The translations under genes were made by a program, and so were the position numbers. Shown here in pieces: positions 25,107-33,435 of a DNA stretch of 64,000 nt (position 1 is the first letter of the stretch; the number at the start of each line of letters is the position of its first letter). The stretch covers positions 324,171 to 388,170 of the forward strand of contig SHZZ01000001.1 of the NCBI GenBank assembly GCA_009692005.1, given 5' to 3'. The notes beneath the pieces are model-generated. The model did no database searches and was not told the DNA's origin. It worked only from the letters and a program-made list of their open reading frames with translations. Origin of the DNA: Gemmataceae bacterium (GTDB lineage Bacteria; Planctomycetota; Planctomycetia; Gemmatales; Gemmataceae).

Positions 25107-26828
25107 ATGTCCATTCATTCTTTTGGCCTGGCCTTGTTGTTGTCCGTCTTTCAGCAAGGGGCCAGTGAGGAGTGGCCATTGAACACGGGGAAATTTCAGA
25201 TTCCCATCCGGGTGCAGAAGGAACGGGTAGCGGAGATAAAGGAATTGGTTCTGTATGTTTCCAGCGATCGGGGTAAAACCTGGGAAGTGTACTCCAAGGC
25301 AAAACCCAGTTTGGAGGCCTTCACTTTCACGGCCAAGCAGGATGGAATCTACTGGTTCAGTGTCGCGGTGATTGACCAAAATGGCAGGCAGGAACCTGCT
25401 GATATCTACAAGGCAGCGGTCGGACAAAAGGTGCTAATCGATACCATACGACCGGAAGTTCAACTCAAAGGGGAAAGAAAAGGCGACGAGGTTCACCTGA
25501 AGTGGGGAATCCGGGAAAACAATTTGGATCTGGATTCCATCAAGTTGGAATGCAAGGCCGGGAATGATGGGTCAGAAGAATGGGTCCCTATCGTAATTAA
25601 ACCGGTCGCTGATGGCACCGGCTCTTTTAAGCAACCTGGTGGCGAGCACCTTACAATTCGTATGCAGGTGAAAGATTCAGCCGGGAATATGGGGCTGGCA
25701 GTGGAGGATGTCCTTTCGCAAAAACCTGTGGAGAATCTGGCAAGTTTCGGGGTTCCCAAGGCAACTTCCATTGTGGAATCACCTGGGCAAACTCCCCGGC
25801 CAAATATCCCGATTTCCATCCCAGAAAAACTGGTTGATAAAAAAGAACCAACAACCTTCAATGTTCCTCCCTTGGGGAATAACATTGCCTCTAATTTAGT
25901 TCAGCCAATTCCAGGACCTGGCCAGGATCCAATCCAAAAGGAGAAGCTGGACACTCAAATTAGTCCTCCGCCATTGACTAATGTTCCGGTGTTCCCTGCA
26001 TCCAGGAATGCAACACCCCTGGATCCTTTTCAAACCCAGTTGACCTCACCCATTCCAACCAGCCCCGTAGTAAATTCCCTTCCCCCGGTTTTAGCATCTT
26101 CAGCCAATACTCCCCAAGGTCCGGAAAATCAGGTCGTCACTCAGGCGGAACCTCGGCGAGCCTCCCCAACCATTCAGGTTGTGAATAAAAAATCGGTCCG
26201 TATCGATTTGGAAGTGGCCAAGTATGGACCTTCCGGAATTGGCCTGGTCGAGGTTTATTCCACGGTGGATGAAGGTAATTCCTGGGTGTTGGCTCACTCA
26301 GAATCCCCGGTTATTTCAGCTTCACCGGAAGGTAAAAGTATTCGTTGTGGTGTTTATGTTCCCATACCCCAAGAAGGTGTGGCGGTCGGCTATTTTGTCA
26401 TAGTAAAAAGCAAGGCCGGGTTGGGAAAATCCCCGCCACAAAAAGGGGATGCTCCCAACATCCGTGTGGAGTTGGACACAACCCCGGCGGAAGCAGTGCT
26501 ATATAGTCCACAACCCAAGGTGGGGCAGAGCAACGCCCTGGTTCTTTCTTGGAAAGCGGTCGATAAAAATATTGGCCCCGATCCCGTGCTTTTAGAATGG
26601 AGCGAAAAGAGAGATGGTCCCTGGAATCTGATTGGTGAAGGCAACCTGCCAAATACAGGGAATTTTACCTGGATCCTTTCACCGGCCGTCCCTCACAAGG
26701 TGTTTTTAAAGTTAACGGTTCGCGACATTGCCGGCAATGTCGCCGTGGCGCAAACTCCCGAGCCCTTGCTTTTGGATTTGCAAATACCTGAGGTGAATGT
26801 GCTAGGAATTTCCCCATCCGGAAGGTAA
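25107..26828 (+). CDS. Secreted hypothetical protein with Asp-box-like modules
   Basis: The 573-residue product begins with a signal-like segment (MSIHSFGLALLLSVFQQGAS). Two similar beta-sandwich regions flank a Pro-rich linker (roughly 230-350). Each carries a sialidase/BNR-type Asp-box (S-x-D-x-G-x-x-W): SSDRGKTW near residue 50 and STVDEGNSW near residue 390. Aromatic-rich strands (GIYWFSVAVID and VGYFVIVKSKAG) and a C-terminal domain ending VRDIAGNVAVA follow. It is not an enzyme family I can name; Asp boxes are structural folds found in many beta-propeller and beta-sandwich proteins. ATG 25107 follows GGAG at six bases, and a longer upstream reading frame lacks support. The FHA-GGDEF gene follows after 81 bp. 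Confidence 0.7.
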   Translation: MSIHSFGLALLLSVFQQGASEEWPLNTGKFQIPIRVQKERVAEIKELVLYVSSDRGKTWEVYSKAKPSLEAFTFTAKQDGIYWFSVAVIDQNGRQEPADIYKAAVGQKVLIDTIRPEVQLKGERKGDEVHLKWGIRENNLDLDSIKLECKAGNDGSEEWVPIVIKPVADGTGSFKQPGGEHLTIRMQVKDSAGNMGLAVEDVLSQKPVENLASFGVPKATSIVESPGQTPRPNIPISIPEKLVDKKEPTTFNVPPLGNNIASNLVQPIPGPGQDPIQKEKLDTQISPPPLTNVPVFPASRNATPLDPFQTQLTSPIPTSPVVNSLPPVLASSANTPQGPENQVVTQAEPRRASPTIQVVNKKSVRIDLEVAKYGPSGIGLVEVYSTVDEGNSWVLAHSESPVISASPEGKSIRCGVYVPIPQEGVAVGYFVIVKSKAGLGKSPPQKGDAPNIRVELDTTPAEAVLYSPQPKVGQSNALVLSWKAVDKNIGPDPVLLEWSEKRDGPWNLIGEGNLPNTGNFTWILSPAVPHKVFLKLTVRDIAGNVAVAQTPEPLLLDLQIPEVNVLGISPSGR

Positions 26829-26909
26829 ATCTCGGTCCAAGGGTAGATTTCAAAATGCTTTGGCAATATATTTGGGTGTTGTTGTTGGAGAACCAATTTA
26901 GGGTGGCAA

Positions 26910-27791
26910 GTGAACGAATTCACCCAGGTATTGAATGTCGCAGGTTCCAAGGGAACCAGTTTCAAGGGCCCATCTTTGATTTGGATTTATCCAATTGGGC
27001 CGGGCATGGGTTCGCGCTTTTTCCTGAATCAGCCCATGATAGTTTTGGGCCGGGAGGCTGGGTGTGATATTGTTTTGGATCACGAATCGATTTCCCGTCG
27101 TCATGTTCGCATCGATAAGGAAAAAAGTGGGCCGTTGACTGCCTCGGACCTGTCCAGCACCAACGGTTCCTTTGTCAATGATAAGCCTGCCAATTCCACT
27201 CCCCTCAATAACGGGGACTATTTGCGTGTAGGTGCCTGCCTCTTCCGCTTTCTCGGTGAGGGGAATGTTGAAGCGGATTACCACGAAGTAATTTACAACC
27301 TGACCATCCTCGATCCACTGACCGGCTGCGGGAACAAGCGTTATTTTCATGAAACTTTGGAAAAGGAAGTGGCCCGGTCCAACCGCTACAAAAGGCCATT
27401 GTCCTTGGTAATTGCTGACCTTGATCATTTCAAAAAGGTTAACGACAGCATGGGGCACCTCACTGGGGACGCCACGCTGAAATCCTTTGCCCTTCTCGCC
27501 CGGAATTGCATTCGAAGTGAAGAGGTTTTGTGCCGTTTTGGCGGCGAGGAATTTGCCATTATTTGTCCTGAAACCACGATGGAAAATGCCCTGGTAGTGG
27601 CGGAGCGAATTCGCACCCGGTTGGCAGTTTACACCATGGAGCATGGCGGCAACAAGTTTTCTCAGACGGCTAGTTTTGGAGTGGCTTCAATGATTGGCAA
27701 TCCCCCTTTTACCGCGGATCAATTGATCCAGGCCGCTGATCAGAAACTTTACCTGGCCAAAAACAGTGGCCGAAACAAAACTATGGGATGA
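26910..27791 (+). CDS. FHA domain-GGDEF diguanylate cyclase
   Basis: The 293-residue protein combines an N-terminal FHA domain (about 25-115; VLGREAGCDIVL, SISRRHVRI and SSTNGSFVND are the phosphothreonine-binding loops) with a C-terminal GGDEF domain (about 125-290; LDPLTGCGNKRYF, ADLDHFKKVND). The active-site loop is RFGGEEF at 209-215, so cyclic-di-GMP synthesis is expected. The usual RxxD inhibitory site upstream of the loop reads RSEE, so product inhibition may be weak. The FHA domain would tie activity to phosphorylation by a Ser/Thr kinase, abundant in planctomycetes. The GTG start has GGTGG close upstream. Its 3' end overlaps the convergent gene by 11 bp. Confidence 0.92.
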   Translation: MNEFTQVLNVAGSKGTSFKGPSLIWIYPIGPGMGSRFFLNQPMIVLGREAGCDIVLDHESISRRHVRIDKEKSGPLTASDLSSTNGSFVNDKPANSTPLNNGDYLRVGACLFRFLGEGNVEADYHEVIYNLTILDPLTGCGNKRYFHETLEKEVARSNRYKRPLSLVIADLDHFKKVNDSMGHLTGDATLKSFALLARNCIRSEEVLCRFGGEEFAIICPETTMENALVVAERIRTRLAVYTMEHGGNKFSQTASFGVASMIGNPPFTADQLIQAADQKLYLAKNSGRNKTMG

Positions 27792-28149
27792 TGCCTTGGT
27801 GTGGCGGAGCTGGAGCAAAAGTGCCTAACCAATGCTTTTCACCTGTACGGTCTAATTGCATAACTCCCAGGAGTTTTTTCCCTTGAAGGTTTATTACCAT
27901 GTAATCTTCCTCCCGGTCGGCGAAGGCAAAATCTCCAAAGTCCATGCGTGAAACTTGTCCCCGGCCACCAGACACTGGCCCTTCATAATCAAGGTAGAGT
28001 TGGCGGTGATTGCCAATTTGTTCCGCAAAAAAGGGCTTTTGCCCGGGAAACGAGGACAACCTAAAGGTTAATAAGGTGTCTCCATCTTCCAGCATAAAGT
28101 CGAAGTGGGGGAAGGGATCATCGTGGCTGAGGAGGACAAAGCGGGACAT
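27781..28149 (-). CDS. LigD-type 3'-phosphoesterase (DNA polymerase ligase N-terminal) domain protein
   Basis: A 122-residue protein opening MSRFVLLSHDDPFPHFDFML. The spaced H-x-D/H-F-D-x-M-x-E pattern followed by LLTFRL is typical of the stand-alone phosphoesterase domain that precedes the ligase in LigD of bacterial non-homologous end joining. That domain trims 3'-ribonucleotides or phosphates at DNA ends using Mn2+. Here it stands alone, without ligase, polymerase or Ku genes nearby, as is common in planctomycetes; its specific role is unknown. It overlaps the FHA-GGDEF gene by 11 bp at the 3' end. Confidence 0.8.
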   Translation of the reverse strand: MSRFVLLSHDDPFPHFDFMLEDGDTLLTFRLSSFPGQKPFFAEQIGNHRQLYLDYEGPVSGGRGQVSRMDFGDFAFADREEDYMVINLQGKKLLGVMQLDRTGEKHWLGTFAPAPPHQGIIP

Positions 28150-28248
28150 GGGAAACCCATAAAAAAAGCAAAGAATGGGGTTAAGGGTAATTGCAATCAG
28201 GTGATTGAAGCTGTAAATTAATCTATGACTTCTGCCTGACCCAAGCCA

Positions 28249-28314
28249 TCGAGGTAGCGGCTAGGCAGCTGTTCGCGTCGAATGGCTGTTTTGCGCTGGG
28301 AGCTGCTACCTCGA
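28249..28314. repeat. Inverted repeat forming a long hairpin before the THUMP methyltransferase gene
   Basis: The arms TCGAGGTAGC (28249-28258) and GCTACCTCGA (28305-28314) are perfect 10-bp complements. Inside them, AGCT (28267-28270) can pair with AGCT (28301-28304) after a seven- or eight-base bulge. The outer arm ends eight bases before the ATG at 28323, in the 173-bp gap. There is no T-tract right after the stem apart from five T (28316-28320, GTTTTTC), so a regulatory leader hairpin is more likely than a strong terminator. Confidence 0.5.
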
Positions 28315-28322
28315 AGTTTTTC

Positions 28323-29465
28323 ATGTCAACCAACTCTTCCTTTTCTCTTTTCGCCACCTGCCCAAAAGGCACCGAAAAGGTTTTGCTTCAAGACCTGCTC
28401 GCCCTCGGCATCACCCCGGGCCGGGAGGATATTGCCGGGATTGCTTTTGAAGGCGGGTTTCGTGAAATCTACTTGACCAATTTGTGCCTGCGAAGCGCCA
28501 TCCGCGTCCTTCGGGTTTTGGTCGAGGGCGATGCCTCCAACGAACAGGCGCTGTATGACCTGGCTTTCTCCATCCCTTGGCAAAATATTTTTTCCCTCGA
28601 ACAGACCTTCATGGTTGATTCCAATGTCCGGGACTCCAACTTGACCCACAGTCAGTTCGTCTCGCAAAAAATCAAGGATGCCATTTGCGACCAGTTCAAA
28701 CAAAATGTCGGGGCGCGTCCCTCGGTTGACAAGGAACATCCACATATCAAGATTAATTTTCACCTGAGTTGTAACCATGGCATCATTAGCCTGGACAGCT
28801 CCGGAGAATCGTTGCACAAGCGGGGATACCGTCCGAAGCAATGGAAGGCGCCTCTGAATGAAGCTCTGGCCGCCTCGATCATCAAGCTTGCCGAGTGGAA
28901 ACCGCCCGAACCCTTCTGGGACCCCATGTGCGGTTCCGGCACAATCCCTGTCGAGGCTGCCATGATTTCCATGGCCCGCCCTCCCGGGTTAACTCGAAAA
29001 TATTTTGGCTTTCAAGGCTGGCGTGATTTTGATCAAAGCCTTTATTACTCCCTGCGCGATTCTCTCCGCCAGCAGATGGTTCGCGTTCCCGAAACCTGGA
29101 TTCGCGGGTCCGATCAGCGGGGAGATTCCATGTTCGCTTCCCGTGAAAATGCCCGCGCTGCAGGCATCGGACACGCAGTCGAGTTTTGTAAAGAAGCCTT
29201 TTCTTCTATTCGACCGCCTGCAAACCTACCTCCAGGTTTAATGATCTTGAACCCGCCCTATGGTGTCCGTCTGGGCACCAATTCCGAAGTCGTGCAAATA
29301 CATCGGGAAATTGGCCAAATCGCTCGCCAGTATTTTCCTGGTTGGAGATGGGCTGTGCTCACCGGTTTTCCCCATGCCCAGCATGAGTTGAAAGTAGAGC
29401 CCAAGCAGGTCTTTCGCCTGTGGAATGGCCCAATTCCCTGCAAGTTGATTGTTTTTCAATCCTGA
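28323..29465 (+). CDS. THUMP domain RNA methyltransferase (RlmL/Trm14-like)
   Basis: The 380-residue product has an N-terminal THUMP/ferredoxin-like RNA-binding region (about 5-170), starting FSLFATCPKGTEKVLLQDLL, the family's standard opening. The N6/N2-methyltransferase domain carries the SAM loop FWDPMCGSGTIPVEAA (near 198) and the catalytic NPPYG (310-314). The E. coli homologue (RlmL part of RlmKL) makes m2G2445 in 23S rRNA; Trm14-type enzymes act on tRNA. The exact target is inferred. The Shine-Dalgarno is weak (GAAG) and part of the upstream hairpin region, suggesting translational control. It overlaps the convergent DUF488 gene by 10 bp. Confidence 0.9.
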   Translation: MSTNSSFSLFATCPKGTEKVLLQDLLALGITPGREDIAGIAFEGGFREIYLTNLCLRSAIRVLRVLVEGDASNEQALYDLAFSIPWQNIFSLEQTFMVDSNVRDSNLTHSQFVSQKIKDAICDQFKQNVGARPSVDKEHPHIKINFHLSCNHGIISLDSSGESLHKRGYRPKQWKAPLNEALAASIIKLAEWKPPEPFWDPMCGSGTIPVEAAMISMARPPGLTRKYFGFQGWRDFDQSLYYSLRDSLRQQMVRVPETWIRGSDQRGDSMFASRENARAAGIGHAVEFCKEAFSSIRPPANLPPGLMILNPPYGVRLGTNSEVVQIHREIGQIARQYFPGWRWAVLTGFPHAQHELKVEPKQVFRLWNGPIPCKLIVFQS

Positions 29466-30067
29466 TTATTGTCTGAGCGGATATACGCGTGTTTTTTCGC
29501 CAGAACCCGAAAGGCGTCCTCCTGGATTTGGCTTTCCAATTTCCCAGGGAACAGATTTGGCGTCTGGGGAATTTTTAATATTTTCGACAAAGCCAGAACC
29601 CTGTTGTTGAATTCCCTTACCCTTTCCAAATGCCCCCCCCTGCGGATGTGAATCAGATCCACACCTGCTTCTTCCATCGCGGGGCCAATCATTAAGCCGC
29701 GATGGCACTGCGATGGGTCTTCTTCGGCGCACATTAAAACGGCATTTCTCGTCTTAGCCTGATCCAAAAATCTTTGTAGCCCTTGCAAAAATCCCGTGGT
29801 CTTTCGAGTTTTCCAATAGTCCACCCTCCCTTCGGAATCGTAACACTTGGAATCCAAAGGACGCCCTCCCAGAGAATCGCCAAAGAAAAGGTAATCGGGA
29901 GAATTGTTTTGCAAATGCCCTTCGAGCACGGGCCGGTTGAATTGTGGATTTCTTTGGCTGTATGGATTGCTGCGGACATCCACAACTAAATCAACCTGAT
30001 GGATTTTCAAAAGATCCAGGAATGCTTCTAAAGCGAGATTGGAATGGCCAACGGAATAGGCAGCCAT
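29456..30067 (-). CDS. DUF488 domain-containing protein
   Basis: A 203-residue DUF488 protein. The block MAAYSVGHSNLALEAFLDLL, then VDVRSNPYSQRNPQFN, is the family's N-terminal signature, and the conserved cysteine region reads LMCAEEDPSQCHRGL. DUF488 proteins are small cytosolic proteins of unknown function; some are annotated as DNA repair or methyltransferase-associated. I set the start at ATG 30067, preceded by AAGGG, because the conserved domain begins immediately; the frame extends further upstream without a plausible signal. It lies between convergent and same-strand methyltransferase genes. Confidence 0.88.
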   Translation of the reverse strand: MAAYSVGHSNLALEAFLDLLKIHQVDLVVDVRSNPYSQRNPQFNRPVLEGHLQNNSPDYLFFGDSLGGRPLDSKCYDSEGRVDYWKTRKTTGFLQGLQRFLDQAKTRNAVLMCAEEDPSQCHRGLMIGPAMEEAGVDLIHIRRGGHLERVREFNNRVLALSKILKIPQTPNLFPGKLESQIQEDAFRVLAKKHAYIRSDNNQD

Positions 30068-30116
30068 GGTTTCCCTTACCAGGAATCGAAAAACCAGTTG
30101 TTGGGATTTTAGGGAA

Positions 30117-31157
30117 TCAGGCGGCCAAGGCGGGGTGGACCGCTGCTGCAAGCGGTTTCAACCCTTTGAATAGGAGGTATTTCCCGACTAACCGTTGAAT
30201 CAGAGGTATGGGGATCCAGCGGAAAAGTGGTGGCAGGTCGTTTCGTCGTAAGTGCCTTTTATGAATTCGGTAATCCAGGAAACCCTTGAAGAGGTTTTTC
30301 AAATCCGCACCGGAATAGGTTGTCGATTCTGCATGCCTTGGTTTTCCAAGTGCAGGGAAAATCGTCCGGAGAAGGGAATTCAGGTCATAGCGAGCGGGCA
30401 AAAGAGCCAGCACCTTGCCTCCCGGTTTTAGAACCCGGGTAATCTCCGCAATCAACGATTCCGCATCCATGCCAAAGGAGTTCAAATCGTTGAGTACAGC
30501 AATATCAAAAAAATTGTTGGAGTAGGGAATGTTGCCGTTGGCCAGTTTTCCACAAGGCGAACTCAGTCCGCGGTAATCAAAATTTTGCAAAAGCAAGTGG
30601 TCGGGGTTGTTGTTGGGAGTGACCAGGGAGACCTGGGAGCCTTGAGTTGCATACTGGATCCAATCGGTCCCCAGGCCGGTGCCCAACCCAAGAACTTGTT
30701 CGCCGCCGTGCTTGTCAAATTCCATTAATTGCGGCACCCAGTTGCCGTGGTGCCCGTAGCGCAGCCGTTCCGCCAGGCCGTACCATTCCTGGGATTGAGC
30801 CATGGGAAGGGTGTAATTTTTTCCAGGCTTTCGGAGTGCTTCCTTCCAGAAGAGTTTCAAGGAGACAGCGTGAGGATCGCCCGCCGTCAGGGAAGGCAGG
30901 CCTTGAATGTTCGCCAGGGATGAATTCCCTGCCGAGTTGAAGTTCCGTTCTGGGAATTTCAAAATATCCACAAAGGTCCCCGGGGTTGAGAATCGATCAA
31001 CACGGATAAAAGGAAAAGGGAAGCAAACTGTCAAGACGAGATTCCAGGATTGGAAGGTTAGGGTGGCTGGACTGACGGGGGCGTAAACATAATGCTGGAA
31101 AGGTTTCAATTTGTTGGTAATTTGAATACCATCGTAAGGGACTGTGGTTATTTTCAT
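30117..31157 (-). CDS. Class I SAM-dependent methyltransferase
   Basis: The C-terminal 240 residues form a Rossmann methyltransferase: the SAM loop EQVLGLGTGLGTDWIQYA, then DIAVLNDLNSFG and ITRVLKPGGKVLALLPA, as in methyltransferase_11 proteins. The substrate is unknown. The first 118 residues of the longest frame (to ATG 31157) look less typical and leave only 20 bp to the divergent oxidoreductase gene. A start at ATG 30803, which opens MAQSQEWYGLAERLRYGHHG, would leave a normal 374-bp promoter region. The RYGHHGNWVPQLMEF stretch just before the SAM loop is common in planctomycete methyltransferases. The full frame is given; the start is uncertain. Confidence 0.75.
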   Translation of the reverse strand: MKITTVPYDGIQITNKLKPFQHYVYAPVSPATLTFQSWNLVLTVCFPFPFIRVDRFSTPGTFVDILKFPERNFNSAGNSSLANIQGLPSLTAGDPHAVSLKLFWKEALRKPGKNYTLPMAQSQEWYGLAERLRYGHHGNWVPQLMEFDKHGGEQVLGLGTGLGTDWIQYATQGSQVSLVTPNNNPDHLLLQNFDYRGLSSPCGKLANGNIPYSNNFFDIAVLNDLNSFGMDAESLIAEITRVLKPGGKVLALLPARYDLNSLLRTIFPALGKPRHAESTTYSGADLKNLFKGFLDYRIHKRHLRRNDLPPLFRWIPIPLIQRLVGKYLLFKGLKPLAAAVHPALAA

Positions 31158-31177
31158 TTGCGATTTTAGGGGAATCC

Positions 31178-32449
31178 ATGAAGACCAAGAGTTTGGGGGG
31201 GCGTCGTTCTTTTCTTAAAACCAGCGCTGGGGTGATGGCGGCAATGCCTGCCCTTGCAGGCGGAGTTCATGCCGGGGGTGCAGGCACAATAAAAATAGGT
31301 CTGGTGGGTTGCGGCGGCCGCGGTTCCGGAGCTGCTAACAATGCCTTGCGTGCCGACAAGGAAGTCCTGCTCCATGCCATGGGAGATATGTTTCCCAGCC
31401 AACTGGAAAACAGTCTGAACATTTTCAAGAAAGACCCGGAGTTAGCGGCCAAATTAAATGTTGGCGAGAGAAAGTTCACTGGCATTAATGCCTTTAAGCA
31501 AGTGATTGATAGTGGCGTGGATGTGGTTTTGCTTTGCACTCCTCCCCATTTTCGCCCCGCGCAAATCCGTTATGCTGTTGATAAAGGCAAGCACATCTTC
31601 GCGGAAAAACCCGTTGCTGTTGACGCACCGGGGGTTCGCTCCGTGCTTCAGTCTTGCCGCGAGGCCAAAGAAAAAAACCTGGCCGTTGTCTCCGGCTTAT
31701 GCTGGCGCTATCACAATGGAAAACGCGAAACTATGGCGCGCATTCACGATGGCCAGATTGGCGACATCGTGGCCATGCATACCAATTACTTGGTAGGAGG
31801 GCTGTGGCATAAAAAGCGTGAACCGGCCTGGTCCGAAATGGAATGGCAAATTCGCAACTGGCTTTACTTCACCTGGCTGAGCGGCGACCACATTGTCGAA
31901 CAGCATATTCACAGCCTCGATAAAACCCTTTGGGCCATGAAGGATGAACACCCCGTTTCAGCCTTTGGCCTCGGCGGCAGGCAGGTCCGGGTGGCGCCAG
32001 ATTTTGGCCACATCTTCGACCACCATGCCGTTGTTTTTGAATTCAAGAACGGCGTCAAAGTGTTCAGTTATACCCGCCAGCAAGATGGTTGTTTCAATGA
32101 GGTGAATGACTTCATCATGGGCACCGAGGGTACCTGCGATGTGATGAAACACCAGATTAAGGGTAAGAAACCATGGGGTCTCAAAGGCCGGTCCCAGGAT
32201 GATATGTATCAAAACGAGCATAACGAGTTGTTTGCAAGTATCCGAGCCGGCAAACCCATCAATGATGGCGAATGGATGTCGCGCAGCACTCTGATGGCCA
32301 TCATGGGAAGAATGGCGAATTACACCGGCAAGTTGGTCACTTGGGATATGGCATTTAATTCCAAGGAAGATTTAACTCCCCCTAGTTATGAGTTTGGCCA
32401 ATACCCGGTGCCCGCGGTGGCCAAACCCGGGGTGACTAAGTTTATTTGA
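31178..32449 (+). CDS. Gfo/Idh/MocA family oxidoreductase with Tat signal
   Basis: The 423-residue product has a twin-arginine leader (GGRRSFLKTSAGVMAA) and a Rossmann NAD(P) domain beginning IKIGLVGCGGRGSGAANNAL. The family motif HIFAEKPVAVD follows, then a C-terminal beta-sheet domain containing GDHIVEQHIHSLD. Exported Gfo/Idh/MocA proteins with this leader are very numerous in planctomycetes and act on sugars or sugar alcohols; the substrate cannot be read from sequence. Its stop (TGA) overlaps an in-frame TTG of the ftr gene's extended frame, and the ftr start is 23 bp downstream, so it may be co-transcribed with the C1 genes by position rather than function. Confidence 0.9.
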   Translation: MKTKSLGGRRSFLKTSAGVMAAMPALAGGVHAGGAGTIKIGLVGCGGRGSGAANNALRADKEVLLHAMGDMFPSQLENSLNIFKKDPELAAKLNVGERKFTGINAFKQVIDSGVDVVLLCTPPHFRPAQIRYAVDKGKHIFAEKPVAVDAPGVRSVLQSCREAKEKNLAVVSGLCWRYHNGKRETMARIHDGQIGDIVAMHTNYLVGGLWHKKREPAWSEMEWQIRNWLYFTWLSGDHIVEQHIHSLDKTLWAMKDEHPVSAFGLGGRQVRVAPDFGHIFDHHAVVFEFKNGVKVFSYTRQQDGCFNEVNDFIMGTEGTCDVMKHQIKGKKPWGLKGRSQDDMYQNEHNELFASIRAGKPINDGEWMSRSTLMAIMGRMANYTGKLVTWDMAFNSKEDLTPPSYEFGQYPVPAVAKPGVTKFI

Positions 32450-32472
32450 TTTTGCTTTCTAACTTAATTGGG

Positions 32473-33417
32473 ATGACTACCGTAACCATGGAAGAAGGAA
32501 AGGACATCCTCACCATTCAGCACCAAGGCGTAAAAATCCTTGATACCTTTGCTGAGGCTTTTACTGTAACTGGCGCCAGGTTAATTGTTACTGCGGAAAG
32601 TCCTGGTTGGGCCGATATCGCTGGGCGCACCGCCACGGGATACGCCTCATCAGTTATCGGTTGCGATGCCGAGGCCGGCATTGAAAAAGTTTTATCATCG
32701 GAGGAAACCCCTGACGGTAGGCCAGGGGTTTCTCTTTTGTTTTTCGCTTTTTCTCGCGATTCCCTGCAAAAGGCTTTGGTCAATCGAGTGGGGCAATCGA
32801 TTCTCACTTGCCCAACCACTTCGGTATTCAATGGGCTGGCCATTGACCCTGGCCAGGCCATTTCCCTTGGCGGGGCCCTGCGGTTTTTTGGCGATGGCTA
32901 TCAAACCAGCAAGGTGGTGGATAAAACCAGGTACTGGAGGATTCCCGTAATGGATGGGGAATTCCTTTGTGAAGATAAAATAGGCACCGTAAAAGGTGTA
33001 GCGGGTGGCAACATTCTTATTCAGGGGGAGACCCAGGAACTGGCGCTGGAAGCGGCGTCCAGGGCCGTGGAAAGCGCACGGCAAGTTCCCGGCGTGATTC
33101 TTCCTTTTCCTGGGGGAGTGGTCCGTAGCGGCAGCAAGGTGGGAAGCAAATATAAAAAACTAAAGGCCAGCACCAACTACGAGTATTGCCCAACCCTTCG
33201 CGGCGCCACCAATTCTCTTTTGGAACCCGGGGTGTCGGCGGTTTATGAAATTGTCATTGATGGCTTGTCCTTGGAAGCGGTAACCCAGGCATCGAAAGCG
33301 GCCTTAAACGCTGCCTGTATTCGCGGAGTTTTGGCCATCGGCGCCGGGAATTATGGCGGGAAACTTGGGCCCCACCATATTTACCTGCGCAACCTTGTTG
33401 ATAACTCCAATTCCTGA
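32473..33417 (+). CDS. ftr: Formylmethanofuran-tetrahydromethanopterin N-formyltransferase
   Basis: The 314-residue product transfers the formyl group between H4MPT and methanofuran. In bacteria (where it is called FhcD) it works in the formaldehyde oxidation direction with the FhcABC complex. Family blocks are DTFAEAFTVTGARLIVTA, TGYASSVIGCDAEAGIEKVL, ETPDGRPGV, FGDGYQTSK, YWRIPVMDGEFLCEDK, FPGGVVRSGSKVGSKYKK and GNYGGKLGPHH. I rejected methenyl-H4MPT cyclohydrolase, whose motifs differ. ATG 32473 is used; ATG 32488 is also possible. fhcC follows after 18 bp; fhcA and fhcB are not in the window. Confidence 0.94.
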   Translation: MTTVTMEEGKDILTIQHQGVKILDTFAEAFTVTGARLIVTAESPGWADIAGRTATGYASSVIGCDAEAGIEKVLSSEETPDGRPGVSLLFFAFSRDSLQKALVNRVGQSILTCPTTSVFNGLAIDPGQAISLGGALRFFGDGYQTSKVVDKTRYWRIPVMDGEFLCEDKIGTVKGVAGGNILIQGETQELALEAASRAVESARQVPGVILPFPGGVVRSGSKVGSKYKKLKASTNYEYCPTLRGATNSLLEPGVSAVYEIVIDGLSLEAVTQASKAALNAACIRGVLAIGAGNYGGKLGPHHIYLRNLVDNSNS

Positions 33418-33435
33418 TACTTTTCGGCGTAAATC

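Noticed and set aside
32473-33417. Methenyl-H4MPT cyclohydrolase (mch) as identity of this gene
   Set aside because: The PFPGGVVRSGSKVGSKY and YWRIPVMDGEF blocks belong to formylmethanofuran:H4MPT formyltransferase.
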